Shown here: piece after piece, positions 33,154 to 44,765 of the stretch
Position numbering within the stretch: position 1 is the first letter of the stretch
Layout: the number at the start of each line of letters is the position of its first letter
Source of the DNA: Ligula intestinalis
Lineage: Eukaryota; Platyhelminthes; Cestoda; Diphyllobothriidea; Diphyllobothriidae
Reading direction: 5' to 3'
Length of the DNA stretch: 64,000 bases
Assembly: GCA_036362985.1 (NCBI GenBank)
Contig: JAYGXS010000003.1
Span: 51,414,513 to 51,478,512, forward strand
Position numbers and translations under genes: made by a program
Notes under the pieces: model-generated
Databases searched by the model: none
What the model saw: the letters and a program-made list of their open reading frames with translations, nothing else
What the model was told of the DNA's origin: nothing

Positions 33154-34669
33154 ATACACTTATTTTGATGTTCATAAGCCTACACTTTGGTTTAGATAGA
33201 AAGGCCTGAGGTAGTTGTCAGGTTTTCTTGCCATTCTACGTCGCCGGCTGGTCTTTGGTTGGTTCGCACGCAAGTTCTGCATATCTCACCTACTCTGGTG
33301 AGACGATTGGGTCATCATGTCGGCCACTTTACTAGAAGAGGAGAAGAAAATTAAGCCGAGTGTCTTGATTTTGTCTGGCTAAAGTCTGGACTTTGAATTT
33401 AACCAAGTGCTAGACATTCCTGGGGAATGCACATAATATGATTGTGGTTGTAGGAAGTCTGCAAACTTCCAAATTTTCTGCACACAAGGAATTAATTTTC
33501 TTCCAGTTTATTTATGCATATCCCATAATATTCATATGCATCATCTTGGCCGATTTATGGGCGTAGAGTATTTCTAAGACTCCATTATGGGTCATAATTC
33601 TATTTTTGCACATTTCAGGACGTTTCTTATGGGTTTTGAGTAGAGCTGAGTTCTTAATAACCGCTTGGAGTATCTGTACTGTGTTGGTCCTCTTGAAATT
33701 GTAGTCCAAGCCCAAGACCGAAAGATAGCTGTGATGAACAAATTTATTTAATGGTAGTTTTGTTATCACAATGTTAATTGGTTTTCCCGAATTTTATAAG
33801 AAATTTGGCGTGCCATAATTTGCCCATTCATGGTCCGCGACCGCTTATTCGTCAGAGCAAAAAAGCCTGCTTATTGGCGTTGTTAAAATGCCATAAAGTA
33901 TTTTTAAAGCATGGGTTATCCATGTTTGAGGTTTTGGTATCATCGATGAAAGAGTATTTTGTTTATTTTTGTTTGCACTACATGTCTGTAAGGGAAGATC
34001 TGATCAATTTTAAGGAACAAAATACAGCGCAAAATTTCCATGATACAGTCATATCGATGGAGCTAACTTTTGATAATGTTTATATTTTGTAAACCAGAGA
34101 TGCACAGTTTAATGCATGGAGGAAAATTTTAGAAAAATCTATTAGTATTTTGCTTATCTACTGAATCATCAATATGATCACCTAGATTCTGCTAATTTGT
34201 TGACAGGTATCTTGGGTTTACTGATCCGGTTAAAATTCTTACGTCCTAGCATTGCGACACTCAGATGTACACATTCCATCACCCGTTGTTGTTGTTGTCG
34301 GCCTACCGTGTCTTCAAGAGTCAAAAGCATTCTTATCCGATTTCATTCCGAAATTATGTGCAAATCTATGACAACGTGTTATTTTAGAGCCGGCTGATAT
34401 ACTATTCTGGTAAAGGTGTAAGCCATTTTCACACCGTATTAGAGGGTTAACAAAGTATTCCGCAATAAAAATGTCTACTGTAATAATTGGTATCAAACTC
34501 CACCCCATTTATTAAAATATTCGTTAGTTAGTCGCGTCTAATAAATAACATCAGTCAGAATACTCTTCAAAAGAGCGCGTGAATAAGTACTATTATAATG
34601 CAGGTATCGAAATCGCCTGATAAAACTACATATATTGTGTGAATGGTTTACAGCTGAATGCCCTGAGCC
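33154..34669. other. AT-rich stretch without recognised genes
   Basis: Open frames at 33778-34092 (plus) and 33512-33769 (minus) are compositionally AT-rich and match nothing I recognise. A pyrimidine tract and TTTACAG at about 34645-34651 lie just before the first E2 exon and could be a 5' UTR or trans-splice acceptor. Confidence 0.35.
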
Positions 34670-35730
34670 ATGGCCTGCAAAGGAGGGCGAAACTTCCTCA
34701 AAGATCTGCGAAGTCTCTATGTCAATATAGGGGAATCAACCAATGAGCAAGCGAGCATTTCCTCCGTTTGTGCAAGCAAGCTTGATGTCCTGCTCACTCC
34801 GAATGAGGGTCCTTACGCGCATGCAATGTTCACTCTAGAGGTAGACCTTCATTTCTCATTTCTAAGATTTGTTCAGTTGGCATGCCATTACCTAAATACA
34901 TTCAGTACTTTTCTAACTCTCTTCTCGGTTCAAGAAAAACGATGTATTTGGCCATGGTATTTGCTTCTCACTTACCGTGGGCCTTAATTTCTGCAGATCG
35001 ATTTACGTATATAACCCTTGGTATTCAAAACGCAGCCACCAATCCGAACACCTTCATGTGTCGCCTTTAATTCTCTCCTTTTTTAATCCGAGTCTGATGC
35101 TAACCCAGCCTTAAAACTGTAAAACCCTCCCTGTGTTTTATATTAATTAAAAATTTTCTTTTCTGATCTTTCTCTCAGATATCCGCTTCCCAGGACTATC
35201 CCCGTACTCCTCCTTACATCCGCCTCCTTACACCCATTTTTCATCCCAACATTTGCGCATATGGGGGCCAAATTTGCATGAGCATGCTGGATGACTGGAA
35301 CAGGTACGCTGTCCATTAACTGCTGGGGCTAGCACTTTATCTCCTTTCTGCCTTTAGTTGTTACAGTTTACTCGACCTCATCAAGGCGGTCCTCTTTCTT
35401 CTCGCCAATCCAAACTTTGACAGCGCTAATAACTCCTTTGGTTCCTTATCCCCAGAGTACAGAGACAGATTCGATGAGATGTGCAAGCAATTTCTTGCCG
35501 GATTTCCCATCAAAGGCGAGGTCTACCCGGCGAACGAGAAGTGGTGCGAGTGGGCCCGTGCAAACAACTGCTTTCCGGTGCCTAAGCGGGGCCAGAGCGG
35601 CGATGAACCTCAACCTCCCACTCATTTGACTTCGGATGTGACTGAGATAATTTATTTTTTTATAACTAGCATTGTGTTTTTTATTCATGTTTTATTTATT
35701 AACTCTGGCAGTGGACTTGGGCTAGGCTAA
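34670..35730 (+). CDS. E2 ubiquitin-like conjugating enzyme (three exons) with hydrophobic tail
   Basis: The exons are 34670-34840, 35179-35303 and 35367-35730. The introns (338 and 63 nt) are GT-AG and in phase, giving 219 residues. The UBC fold is clear: FLKDLRSLYVNI (helix 1), LLTPNEGPYAHAMFTLE, DYPRTPPYIRLLTPIFHPN (HPN at 79-81), GGQICMSMLDDW with the active-site Cys at residue 90, then LIKAVLFLLANPN and SPEYRDRFDEMCKQF, the C-terminal helices. It carries activated ubiquitin or a ubiquitin-like protein as a thioester. TPNEGPY is reminiscent of the NEDD8 E2s UBE2M and UBE2F, but the subclass is not certain. In this reading the C-terminus ends in an 18-residue hydrophobic segment (193-210), which would make it tail-anchored. 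Alternatively, a GTGACT donor at 35638 joins in phase to the exon at 36400 and removes this tail. Confidence 0.75.
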
Positions 35731-36399
35731 CGTGCGTGCATTACAATAAGTCTATTACGATGCCTGTTCATAGGAAGGAACGCACAGTTGATGTGTCCTC
35801 GAAGAGTACCTGTGAAGGAAGAAGTTCTTTGATGATCCCGATTCATCTAGACTGGAACTAGCCTAACCTCAGGATTTCACTTTGCTCAGAGTGCAAACCC
35901 TGTCTTCTCACGATTTTGGAGCACTATATGCCACTGCCATGTTGCCTGACTTTTCTGGGTGATTTGCAATCATGTGGGTTCAGAGTGGCTTTGTATAGGT
36001 TTACCGGACCGAGTACCTTTTCAGGTGCATAAACATTTAGGAAGAGTTGTCTGTGCATTTAAAACTGTCTAATGCAGTACCTGAAGTCTTGTTTATGCAA
36101 CTTTCTTGAATAATTTGTCATATCTTAAAGCCTAGCTGGATTTCGCTCGCATTTGTGAGCTGATTTTGCATGTCGCCCTACCCTGTCCTACTTTATGTTG
36201 ACTCCCGTGGATTGCAAAAATGGCTTAATTCAGAATAAAATCGTGCACTAGGTTGGTAAATTATAAATGCCTACGGAGTAAATAATTGTGGTATAAAGGT
36301 AATTAGGAGATACTGGGTCGTTTAAAATGTACCAAATTTCACAGAAACCATCATACGTGGCTCATTCTATTCTTATACACTGCATGCACGCATTTTCAG
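35731..36399 (+). other. Gap or intron between the E2 exons and the large exon
   Basis: Ends with a pyrimidine-containing run and CATTTTCAG at 36391-36399, a good acceptor. No domain is visible. If the GTGACT donor at 35638 is used, this stretch together with 35638-35730 is a 762-nt intron. Confidence 0.45.
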
Positions 36400-37557
36400 A
36401 TCACACCTCCCGATGTTCTACCCACACCCCTGGATGGACAGTTGAAAAACAAAGTCGAAACAGAGCTGTCAGAGCTGGATCTGACACCTGACCACAGCAG
36501 CTTTTCCACTCCTTCCACTTATGTTCCCTCTGTTGCGCATGTCCGCTACTCAATCGGTACCGACTCTACTCCATTCGGCTCCATCTACAGATCTTGTGGC
36601 AGTCAGCCCTTGCAAACCTTGCGCATCCTCCTGCACCAACAAGAAAACCACAGGCCCCGTATTTTCTATTTTACCGACTTTCTGGGTTGTCCATCGTGTC
36701 AGAACAGAGAACCAGTTTACATTCTCCCTCAGGATGACCTGGAAACGCCTGAGAAGACCAGCTGTTTCATCGACTGGACTTTCTGTCCCCGTTACTTTTA
36801 CACAGGTGAAAGATATTCGAGCTACAGTTACACACCATCTCTCAGTTGTATATCTACCCTATTCCGTGAAGAGGAGGTTGCAACAAATGCATACGAACTG
36901 TTCCCCGGCTGTGGGAACTATGTGCTCTGCGCCCTGTTCGCTGAATCGCGCTCGAAGCTGAGGCAACTAGAGGACGACCCATTAGATGGGTCAGTGACCT
37001 TGGAGGACTTTTTCAAGCTGAGTTGTGAAATTGACTGTGCACATCCGGTCGATGGCCATCAATCAGTTGTTGGGGTGGAGGGAAGAGAGAACGAGCAGAC
37101 GGAGGAGAACTTCGAGGAAAATGAATTCATATCTAGTGAGCCGCCCTCGAGTTGCACCAGTGGGCAAAGCAACAGAGAAGAGCGTGCAGAAGGGGAGGAG
37201 GAGGAGGACAGTGATGCAGACGCGAGTGAAAGTAGAAGAGCATCAGAGAACTCGATTAATTACCTCTACGCTAGACCGAATAATGCCAATTATAGGTTAG
37301 TTAGCCCTTGCCGCGCATGCGGTTCCTACTATCAGCGAGCAGTTTGGAACATGCAAGAGCTCACACCCAGTAAGTGGGTCTTCTTTCAAACGAGGTGGCC
37401 ACCGATCCTAGCGCCGCAGCAAGTAATAGACTTAGAGATGAATTACCCAGCTCACATTCCTTCCTGGAGAGGTTCAACTCCGCGACTTGTTAAGGATGTT
37501 GTAATTTTCTGTCGCCAACATCCCAAGTTGGATTGTTTGGTTCTGCTGGACCCACTA
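36400..37557 (+). CDS. Large internal exon of an unrecognised protein (possible E2 C-terminal extension)
   Basis: The exon is bounded by CATTTTCAG before 36400 and a strong GTAAGT donor at 37558, with 386 codons open in phase 0. I do not recognise the protein. It begins with a Thr/Pro/Ser-rich linker (TPPDVLPTPLDG). It has a Cys pair LGCPSCQNRE near residue 97, several Cys/Tyr/Phe-rich stretches (FCPRYFYTGER), an acidic low-complexity segment (GEEEEDSDADASES) around residue 260, and a second Cys pair (PCRACGSYY) near residue 300. The C-terminal part is YPAHIPSW ... KDVVIFCRQHPKLDCLVLLDPL. The two CxxC pairs could bind zinc. Joining to E2 residue Asp189 keeps the frame, so it may be part of the E2 gene. 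Continuation exons were not found. Confidence 0.55.
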
Positions 37558-40481
37558 GTAAGTAAACATTTTGCGAAAACTCTTTGTTTCCTTAAATAAA
37601 CTTAATGTATTACGGACATTTATAGTGGCTTAACCTAGTCAAGTGGTGAATACATATGCTACTGGTAGGGGAGGAATCGAATTGTATAAACAGGATTAAA
37701 AGTTTAATTATTTTAATATTTAACAGATGGCCATGAATACGAGCTGTGATCTGTGAGGCACCAGCATGCTACATTATATTGATTAGAAAGTATTTAATAC
37801 GTGGAAGTATAATTCCTCTCACCATCTACTTTCCTCGTGCACCACCTCCGGCTATTTCATATTGAACATGTGTAAAGCGTTAGCTTAATCATTTATAACT
37901 CTACTAACTGTTATCACCGTTACGGTGCCGGTGATTCTGTTGATAACAAGATTCATATGATCTCCCCGACCTTCGCCCCTTGCAGGCTCTCTCGCCCTGG
38001 TCGCCTGTGCTTAACGCGCTCTGTCCTCTCCCAGTCGACCCCTCTTCCCCCTCGCCCCACCATCTTTTCACTGCAACGACGTGCAGCCAGCGATGGACCA
38101 GTTTGCTATGGCTCACTGCGGCGGATGCTTCCAGCAATAGGCTCACCTGGCCGCAGCACCCCCTTGGATCCCAAGGCAGCCGTTGGGTACACGCAGTTGC
38201 CCGCTTAGCCCTGTTCTCCAACTGGCTGGCCTGGTTCTCGCGGCTGGAGATTGCCACAGTGTTGGGACAATCGAGGCGGTCGGACCATATATTGTGCGAG
38301 GGCGTGGCTACCTCCTGTCTTCATCCGGCCAGTTTGGGCTGTGGTCAGGCGCCCCTTTTCGATGTTTGGCCCCTATGGCTCGCGCGTCTCATGCTTCGGT
38401 CGTCATGCGGTCTCTTTGTCCGCCTCTGTGCCCCTGCCGGCACCACAACCCGGGCCTACTTCCCACTCTCGGACACGGACGAGATTTGATTTTAGTCATG
38501 TCTTTGTCAGTGTGCTCTCCGCTGTATATATGCGTCTGCCTAGGACTTGGCTGCAGCATCTTGCTCTGCCTTACTTTGCTTCCTTTTTTCCTCATTGACT
38601 CACCCAGGCGTGCGTCACGTTCGTCTATTTTGTTATTTATTTGGACTTTTCTACGGACAAGTAAATACCTTTTACTCCTGAAGTCGCCGTCTTTTCCCTG
38701 TGCATGCAAATCGACTCAAGTATAACCTAACATAGATGTTATTTAAGGTAATGTCTCGGGCCTTTTGCGCTCTGATAACTGTAGACTCCTCCTCTTGGGA
38801 CACTTGTGTATGGCGGATACGTAATCTCCTGCCCGCCGGACATATCACGTAGTATAATCGGTGTGTGTATGTATACTGAACCCATATCTCAGGCGACCGA
38901 TCAGCTAGGTGGTGGGGGAGATAGTAAGGTCGACTCTCAGCGCATTTCCTTCCTCACAATAAACAACCTTACGCGCTTGAAAGTATCGCGATGCGCTAAA
39001 AGGCGTGACTTGGAGGGTAACCAACTGACGGGATAACTTAGGCACCGCAGTCAGTCCGGTTTGTGTTGTGTGGAGTGGCGAAATGTGGGCTGAGAGTCAG
39101 TGTCGTCGTCGCGCTAACCGTCTGCGCCCTCCCCGTCTTCTTGACTTTTGTCTTGACATCAGGTCCCGGTGTGCGAGTGGTGAGAGAGTGGGTTCGATCT
39201 GGCGAGTCTACTTTCACTGTAATCCAGCCACAGTTACCGCGCTGCTTCAGCCTGCTGAAGCTCTTGGTGGACATCGTCGAAATCGATGGTCGAACTGTCG
39301 TGTCATACTGAACGTACGCCTTGGCCCTGGGTTTTTTTCTGACTGGTTGCTGCCGTCTATACTGACTTCACAGATGAAACATACACTATATTGGCCGCGC
39401 ACCGGACGTGTGCGGCATCCGTAGACCTCTGATCATCCTGATTTGAGTTGGCATCCGCACCTTACTAGGTAAAACCCTGGCCGCTGCGATCTTTAGGTCA
39501 GGTTCCTTGTCGGAAGGGAAGATTTTAGACGTCAGATTTGAAGTATAGTATATTCTCTACAGAAGTAATGGTGAATAAGTTGGCGGAAGCTGACTGTAGG
39601 ACAGGCGTGTCTCCGCTCCCGAAGGAAGCGGCATCCGATATGCATGAGTGTGACTCTCGTCAACTTGAGGTCCTGTGTTAGTGAGCCTTGGAAGCGATTG
39701 GCCAGACCGGGACAGGCAGTCACTGATACTTGCGCACTCGCTAGCAGCCGCGAGTGCGCGTGCACTTGGAGTTGGATCACTGCAACCGTATCTCGTCCGC
39801 AGATCTGGAAAATTATCGTTCTCGACGACTTATGTAAGGAAATGCCTCACTGTATTCCGAGAAGTAATACCGCATTGAATAGTAATTTAAAGTATTCTTG
39901 CTGCTAACGCTAAAACTGTGTAGAAAATGACAAGATAAAATTCCTTTGGCTGTGGCCCAAGAGGGCTCTGAACTGCCGCCCCCATCATGTTGATCTGTTA
40001 AAATCCTAATCACGTGTACCCTATGACCATGTAGTGCATGATGGGATGTGTGCTTTGGAGACCGGTGCTGGGATCCGAACGGCTGCGCGGAAATAGAACT
40101 GTCAGCATTATTTCTTTGGCTCTTCACTAACCATGCAGGAAGCTGTCCTTTGTATGCTCTTAAACAAATGTCAACTCGTGCAACAAATATATTCCGCCCA
40201 GACAGAATCAGGTGAAGAATTTAGGAGTCAATTACAATAGCAGTATAAGCCTGCAGGTTCAAAGATAAGTTATTGAAAGCAGAGGTTTTCCCCCATATTG
40301 CCTTTTGAATATCTTAATAGGAATTTCTACAACTTCAATCTCAAAATGTAAGACATTGCGATAAATTGAGAATGTGGTTTTGATAACAAAAAATTCTGCA
40401 TTTCGGCTGTTCATCCAAGTTTGTTTGATATCAAACCTCTTCTCTCTAGAATGTTGCCTATCATAGAGTGCCACTGATGTT
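37558..40481. other. Repeat-rich stretch without recognised genes
   Basis: 37900-38700 is GC-richer than its surroundings, with overlapping frames in all phases and no domain. 39225-39310 contains GTGGACATCGTCGAAATCGATGGTCGAAC, whose core TCGAAATCGATGGTCGAAC returns at about 50210-50228. This marks a dispersed repeat. The rest shows no gene. Confidence 0.35.
39225..39310 (+). repeat. Dispersed repeat fragment
   Basis: Shares TCGAAATCGATGGTCGAAC with 50210-50228 in the same orientation. A weaker relative (GTGGACACAATCGGAATTGACAG) lies at 60233-60255. It is probably the end of a tapeworm LINE or SINE family. Confidence 0.4.
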
Positions 40482-40527
40482 CGGTGGCGCTACAAGACGG
40501 ACATTGCCGCACTAAACGAAACCCGTT

Positions 40528-40636
40528 ACCCATATCTGCTACTGATACTTTACTATGTCTCTGATGCCGAATCCGCGACGGATTTCGAAACGTCAGGTGA
40601 ATAAAAGTATTGTCCCAGCGATCGAGTAGTCTTCTC
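40528..40636 (+). mobile_element. 109-bp insertion carrying a hammerhead-like motif
   Basis: Left flank GAAACCCGTT (40518-40527) and right flank GAAACTCATT (40637-40646) match at 8 of 10 bases. Removing the insert and one flank restores the RTE reading frame as ALNETR-FSYQSQLEEVG, which fits the family. The insert is therefore a mobile sequence with a target-site duplication. It contains CTGATG (40561), a hairpin, CGAAACGTC (40586-40594) and, downstream, AAAAGTATTGTCCCAGCGATCGAGT, which is also present on the minus strand at 60424-60446. It is a candidate small retrozyme or the far 3' end of a PLE. Confidence 0.65.
40558..40596 (+). ncRNA. Hammerhead-like motif within the 109-bp insertion
   Basis: TCT, CTGATGCCG, hairpin ATCCG-CGA-CGGAT, TTCGAAACGTC, AGG. 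CTGATG and GAAAC-GTC match the two hammerhead cores, except that position 9 (A in CUGANGA) is C. ACGT in the stem III position is self-complementary, so stem III would have to form between two monomers. The 5' TCT can pair with the 3' AGG/AGA as a 3-bp stem I. Confidence 0.4.
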
Positions 40637-41185
40637 GAAACTCATTTCTCCTACCAAAGCCAACTGGAGGAGGTGGGTATACATCTTCTTCTGGCGTGGC
40701 CACCCGCAGGCAGAGCGACGCGAGACCGGCATCACCTTTTCCATCTGGAACGCCATCGTGGCACGTCTGTTCTGTCTGCCGCAGCGTACCAACGATCGCC
40801 TGGTGAACCTCAGCCTGCCTCTTCGGGGTCACAAATTTGCCACAATCTCCAGCGTTCAACACCACGACAGGGCGGGACATGTAAAAGAGCAAGAACCACG
40901 GACACCACAACCCCCCCTCTTCCAACGCACCACCTTCTGCCACCACCATCACCAGAACCGACCACTCAACCAGCATTGAGGACTCGAGCCTAACCTGTCC
41001 CCAATGCGATCGAACATTCACCTCATGAATCGGCCTGATCGGTCACTTGCGAATTCATCGCACAGAACCTGGTGAACCAGTTCTTGCAGCATCAACAGAG
41101 ACTGTCGCCCCCGATGCTCTCACTGCCTTCACGCGTGGTCTCATCGCATGAGCATATTCGGCTACATGCGCACTTCACCGCGGAT

Positions 41186-42829
41186 TTTGATACGCCCTTT
41201 TAGGCCTTTTGACATTCCCAATCAACTGAGATACGAGCCAGGTTTGGCAGCACGCTGAGAAGGCGGCTTCGGCCGCGCCAGCCACCTGCACCTGATCCCA
41301 CGTCCGGTTTTCTAGACCCTGTCTTGGCCCTGGATCCAGGTGGGAAAGTGGAAGAAAGGGTGAAGTAGATGCAGCGCTAGTCTACCCTCACTATAATCAA
41401 GGCGCAATCACCATCCCTGCACCACCCTACCGTGGAGCACAGGTTAGACCTCTTCGAAAAGGCCGGCCTGCTCTTTTTTTGCGTAGTGTTTGGCCTGCTT
41501 CAATGCTGCGGAAATGCCGTCCTTGTTATACTCTTACTGTTATGCTGCTGAGGCAAAAAATTGCATCTGGTTCTCCCCTCTAGACTATAGTAGCGCCCAG
41601 CACTCCTACTTTTCACAGCAATTCACTGCACTCTCAGACGCTCCCAATTGCGCAACTGCGTCAGGTTTTTGCACAAGCAGCTGCGCGTTTAGCCTTTTAG
41701 CAACCAGAACTGCAGCAGCTACGTCATTCTTGCGTAATGAACGCTGATTGGCTGTGGCATTCGCAGTAAGATTAACTTATTTGCTTGAGAATCTAGAAAA
41801 TATTTCTACACGGTCGGATGTCCCAAAAATGGGGGAATTTTAACGCGTTTCACGTTGACTGGAGCTTGGCCTACTCACACCGCTTGGAGCTGACCTTTGA
41901 AGGTCTCCTTCAGAACGCAAAAGAGATTGACAAGCACACCTCGACGGCTTATAAGGGGCTAAAAAATTGGAGTTAACAAAAAGCGGAGGCTGAGGAAAAA
42001 ATCGCTTATAGACAAGAATCCCTCATCCCTCCGTCCATAAAAAATTCAAAAAAATTAAGTCAAAGGCCCTATTCTCAGAACAAGACAAAAATTCGAAGTG
42101 AAGCTGCCCAGCCGTTCTTCTGAGAATCCGAACTTATCCTACTGTTATCTTAGGCAGAGTACGTGAAACAAGGTTCTGTAGCGTCTGAGTAGTGGAGCAT
42201 CAGGTCGATTCCCAGATTATTGGTAAAAGGCTGAGGTTGCCTGCGTGAAGGTTTTATTGTGCACGGAACCCAGAGTTGTTGTCTCAGGCAGCAGTGGCCA
42301 CTGGCGAAGCCACCACTGATGTTGACTGCGTCCAATCCTGCTCGAGATTGTGTCTGCGAATATGCATTGTGTTGTGAGAGATGGGACGATGGCAGCTGCT
42401 TTAACATGACTGTTAGGCAGGTGTGTTGTATTGCCCGGGGGAGTGTTGTCTGTAGGGGTCGATGTTCTGTTGAACGAGGGGTGGCATGTACAAGTGGCTC
42501 TTAGGAAGCCGCGACTATCTGGGCGCCTGTGTGCGGACATGCCCGTGTGACTGTGAATAAGCTGGGGTCTACTGTGGGGGCGCCGTGCTTCGGCAGAACA
42601 CTTGTTAGTCGGCGAGGTTGTCTCGGCCGTTAGGATTCCGGAGAAATAGGAAACTGATTCTGTTGCTAGGTGAAGCCTGGGGGATCGCCGAGCTTTGGCA
42701 CAGCGCCTGTCAGTTAGCCTGACGTCGGAGCAGTGGGCATTTCATAAGAAAGAAGGACAACATTGCTGGCTGTCTGCCGCAGATGCAATACTCTTGCTGA
42801 GGAGTGTTGAGGTATAAACCTTAGCAAAA
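41186..42829. other. Stretch without recognised genes
   Basis: 41380-41450 (ATCACCATCCCTGCACCACC, then GTGGAGCAC) resembles 60197-60228 (CCACCGTCCCTGCACCGCC, GTGGAGTAC), so it belongs to a dispersed repeat. The remainder has no domain I recognise; the frames at 41490-41747 and 42150-42540 are not supported. Confidence 0.35.
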
Positions 42830-44380
42830 ATGGAACAACAGCTGATCATTTTTCGGATTGTCTCTGGTCGATTTTGTCTAAGGAAGCTGGAAAAGACTAC
42901 CCTGCGGGTACCTTGGAATAGGCCACAATACTTGAGACCTTTCAGTTCACCCAGACGATTGTGCTTAAATAGCTGTTAGAGCTAAGGGAAACGAAATCGC
43001 TGTGTCCCGATGGGGTACCGGCGAAGATGTTGAAGGAGCATGCTACCGAGTTGGCAAAACCACTCTCTACGCTCTTCTAAACGCCCTTCGAGACTGGATG
43101 TCTACCAGCCGATGAGAAGTCCGCGTGGATTACACCACTTTTGAGGGGGAAAATCGGGTCTCCGCAAACAAATACAGACCATTTGGCCTTCCTCCCCTTT
43201 CCTATAAATATATGAAAAAAAACAAGCTATCTTTTTTCCAATTTCCAGCATGAGGTCCGTGGAGACAGGTCCTGTGTGACAAATTTGCTCTACTGCTTTG
43301 TATACTGGACTAGGTTAGTAGATAGATGGAATAAGGTGATGCAGTTTATATCGAGTTTCAAAAGGTCTTCGATAGCGTGCCTCAGCATCGCCTTCTTTAT
43401 AAGCTCTGCCATATAGGTGTAGGGGAGCAAGCTGCTGATGTAGATTCGGAACCTCCTAATGGGTCGCTCTCAAACTGTAAATATCAGTGACAAACAGTAG
43501 GTGGAGGCTGCGGTTGAGAGCGATCAGTCTAAAGGCCCTATTTTTTTCTCTGGTTATGTTAACTATGTGCCAGTAAACCAAATTTTGATGAAGTCAGGTT
43601 TGCCGATGATATCAAACGTTGAAGCGTCATCCACACTGAAGCCGACGAAGAATATTTGCAGGCAAACCTTAACTGACTCTGATAATGGTCGAAGGACTGG
43701 CTCTTGCCTTTCAATGAGAGAAAGTGTGATATAAATCGCGTCAACAGAGCCAGCTCTCCTGATATCATGGTTTACTGTCGCAATGGCTTACCACCGCAAG
43801 TAGCGGAGGCACGGAATGTCACACCTTCGCATATATCCCCGCTGCACTGTGCAAAGGTGGCCCAATCTGCGATGTCTGTTCTCTACCCTCTCGAACGGGC
43901 TTTCTTTGTATTAGATGAAGACTTTTTTCCTTTGTGCGACCGCAATTGGAGTTCACTATCCAAGCTGGAAGACCCTGGGCCGCAAAAACCCCAACATCCT
44001 CGAAAAGGTCCAGGGGCGTGTGCCCAAACTTGTCATGGGACAGGGCTCACTACCCTACTAAACACGGCTGTCTATCCTTAATCTCTTTATTTGAGTTACA
44101 GACAACTATAGGAGACCAGATACTAAAATGCCGTATTACACGTGGTCAGGACTGCTATCTTGTATCGGGAGACGTATAAGACTTAACAACAACAACGAAC
44201 ATAAGGCGTCACCAATGCAACTTGGTTTGACTGGAGCCAGGCTGGACATTCAAAAGCTCTGTTTCTTCAACAGCGGAATTGAAACTTCGAAGGCTTTGCC
44301 TCTGGATTCATTTTGTCTGCATTGTTAGAGGTCTTTAAAAGGAGGCTGGATTGGTATAGCAGAACTCTCGAAAGTACCAC
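42830..44380 (+). mobile_element. CR1/Pido-like LINE relic, heavily decayed
   Basis: The plus strand around 42990-43080 reads ETKSLCPDGVPAKMLKEHA and TELAKPLSTLF, matching ETKSxGPD...LKELAGELAKPLS of copies A and B. Then come GCLPADEKSAWITPLL, DRSCVTNLLYC (43262-43295), LLMGRSQTVNISD (43450-43492), HCAKVAQSAMSVLYPLERAF (43845 on), KVQGRVPKLVMGQ and VFKRRLDWY near 44335. At least eight frame changes or stops intervene. It is an older relative of the family represented by copies A and B. Confidence 0.75.
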
Positions 44381-44765
44381 CCGACAGATGGTGTCCTGAC
44401 GCCAATGAGAAAGCTTACTATATTATGCTACTTGGTATATATCAGTAACATTCGTCTACAGAATATTTTACTGTGAACAGTTCGCTGCCCACGCTTTCTC
44501 ACCAGCATACTCAGGTGATGGTCTCCGTGATCTTTCCTATTTAACTTTATGCAAACTGCGACGCTTTCGTCAGCCACCATTTCGACCGCACCTTGTGGCT
44601 ACAGTCTATGCGACCTCTTAAAGTTCGCTCTCGTGTCGACCCACAACGGCCTGTTGAAGATTTTGATGGATACTTTTGTTTTTGCCAACTTGTTGGTGGA
44701 CCTTGCAATCAGCAAGAGAGTGTGTGGCTGCATTTTCGACACTTCGGTATTGATCTTCTTGACCT

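Larger units (their letters stand above)
40482..41185 (+). mobile_element. RTE-like LINE relic: endonuclease joined to the C2H2-finger tail
   Basis: 40482-40527 encodes RWRYKTDIAALNETR. After a 109-bp insertion, 40637-40855 continues with FSYQSQLEEVG, FFWRGHPQAERRETGITFSI and ARLFCLPQRTNDRLVNLSLPL, the N-terminal half of the RTE endonuclease. The sequence then jumps to the far C-terminus: Thr/Pro-rich DTTTPPLPTHHLLPPP, then TCPQCDRTFTS-stop-IGLIGHLRIHRTE (40993 on) and a second finger ending HRMSIFGYMRT (about 41105-41185). These paired C2H2 fingers follow the RT in tapeworm RTE proteins. Most of the endonuclease C-terminus and the whole RT are deleted. Confidence 0.72.

Noticed and set aside
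36521..37300. Long alternative frames overlapping the 386-codon exon
   Set aside because: They are shadows: only the 36400-37557 frame is bounded by a good acceptor and donor.
37980..38489. 169-codon plus-strand frame in a GC-rich stretch
   Set aside because: Overlapping long frames exist in several phases, as expected from GC-rich non-coding DNA, and no domain is visible.
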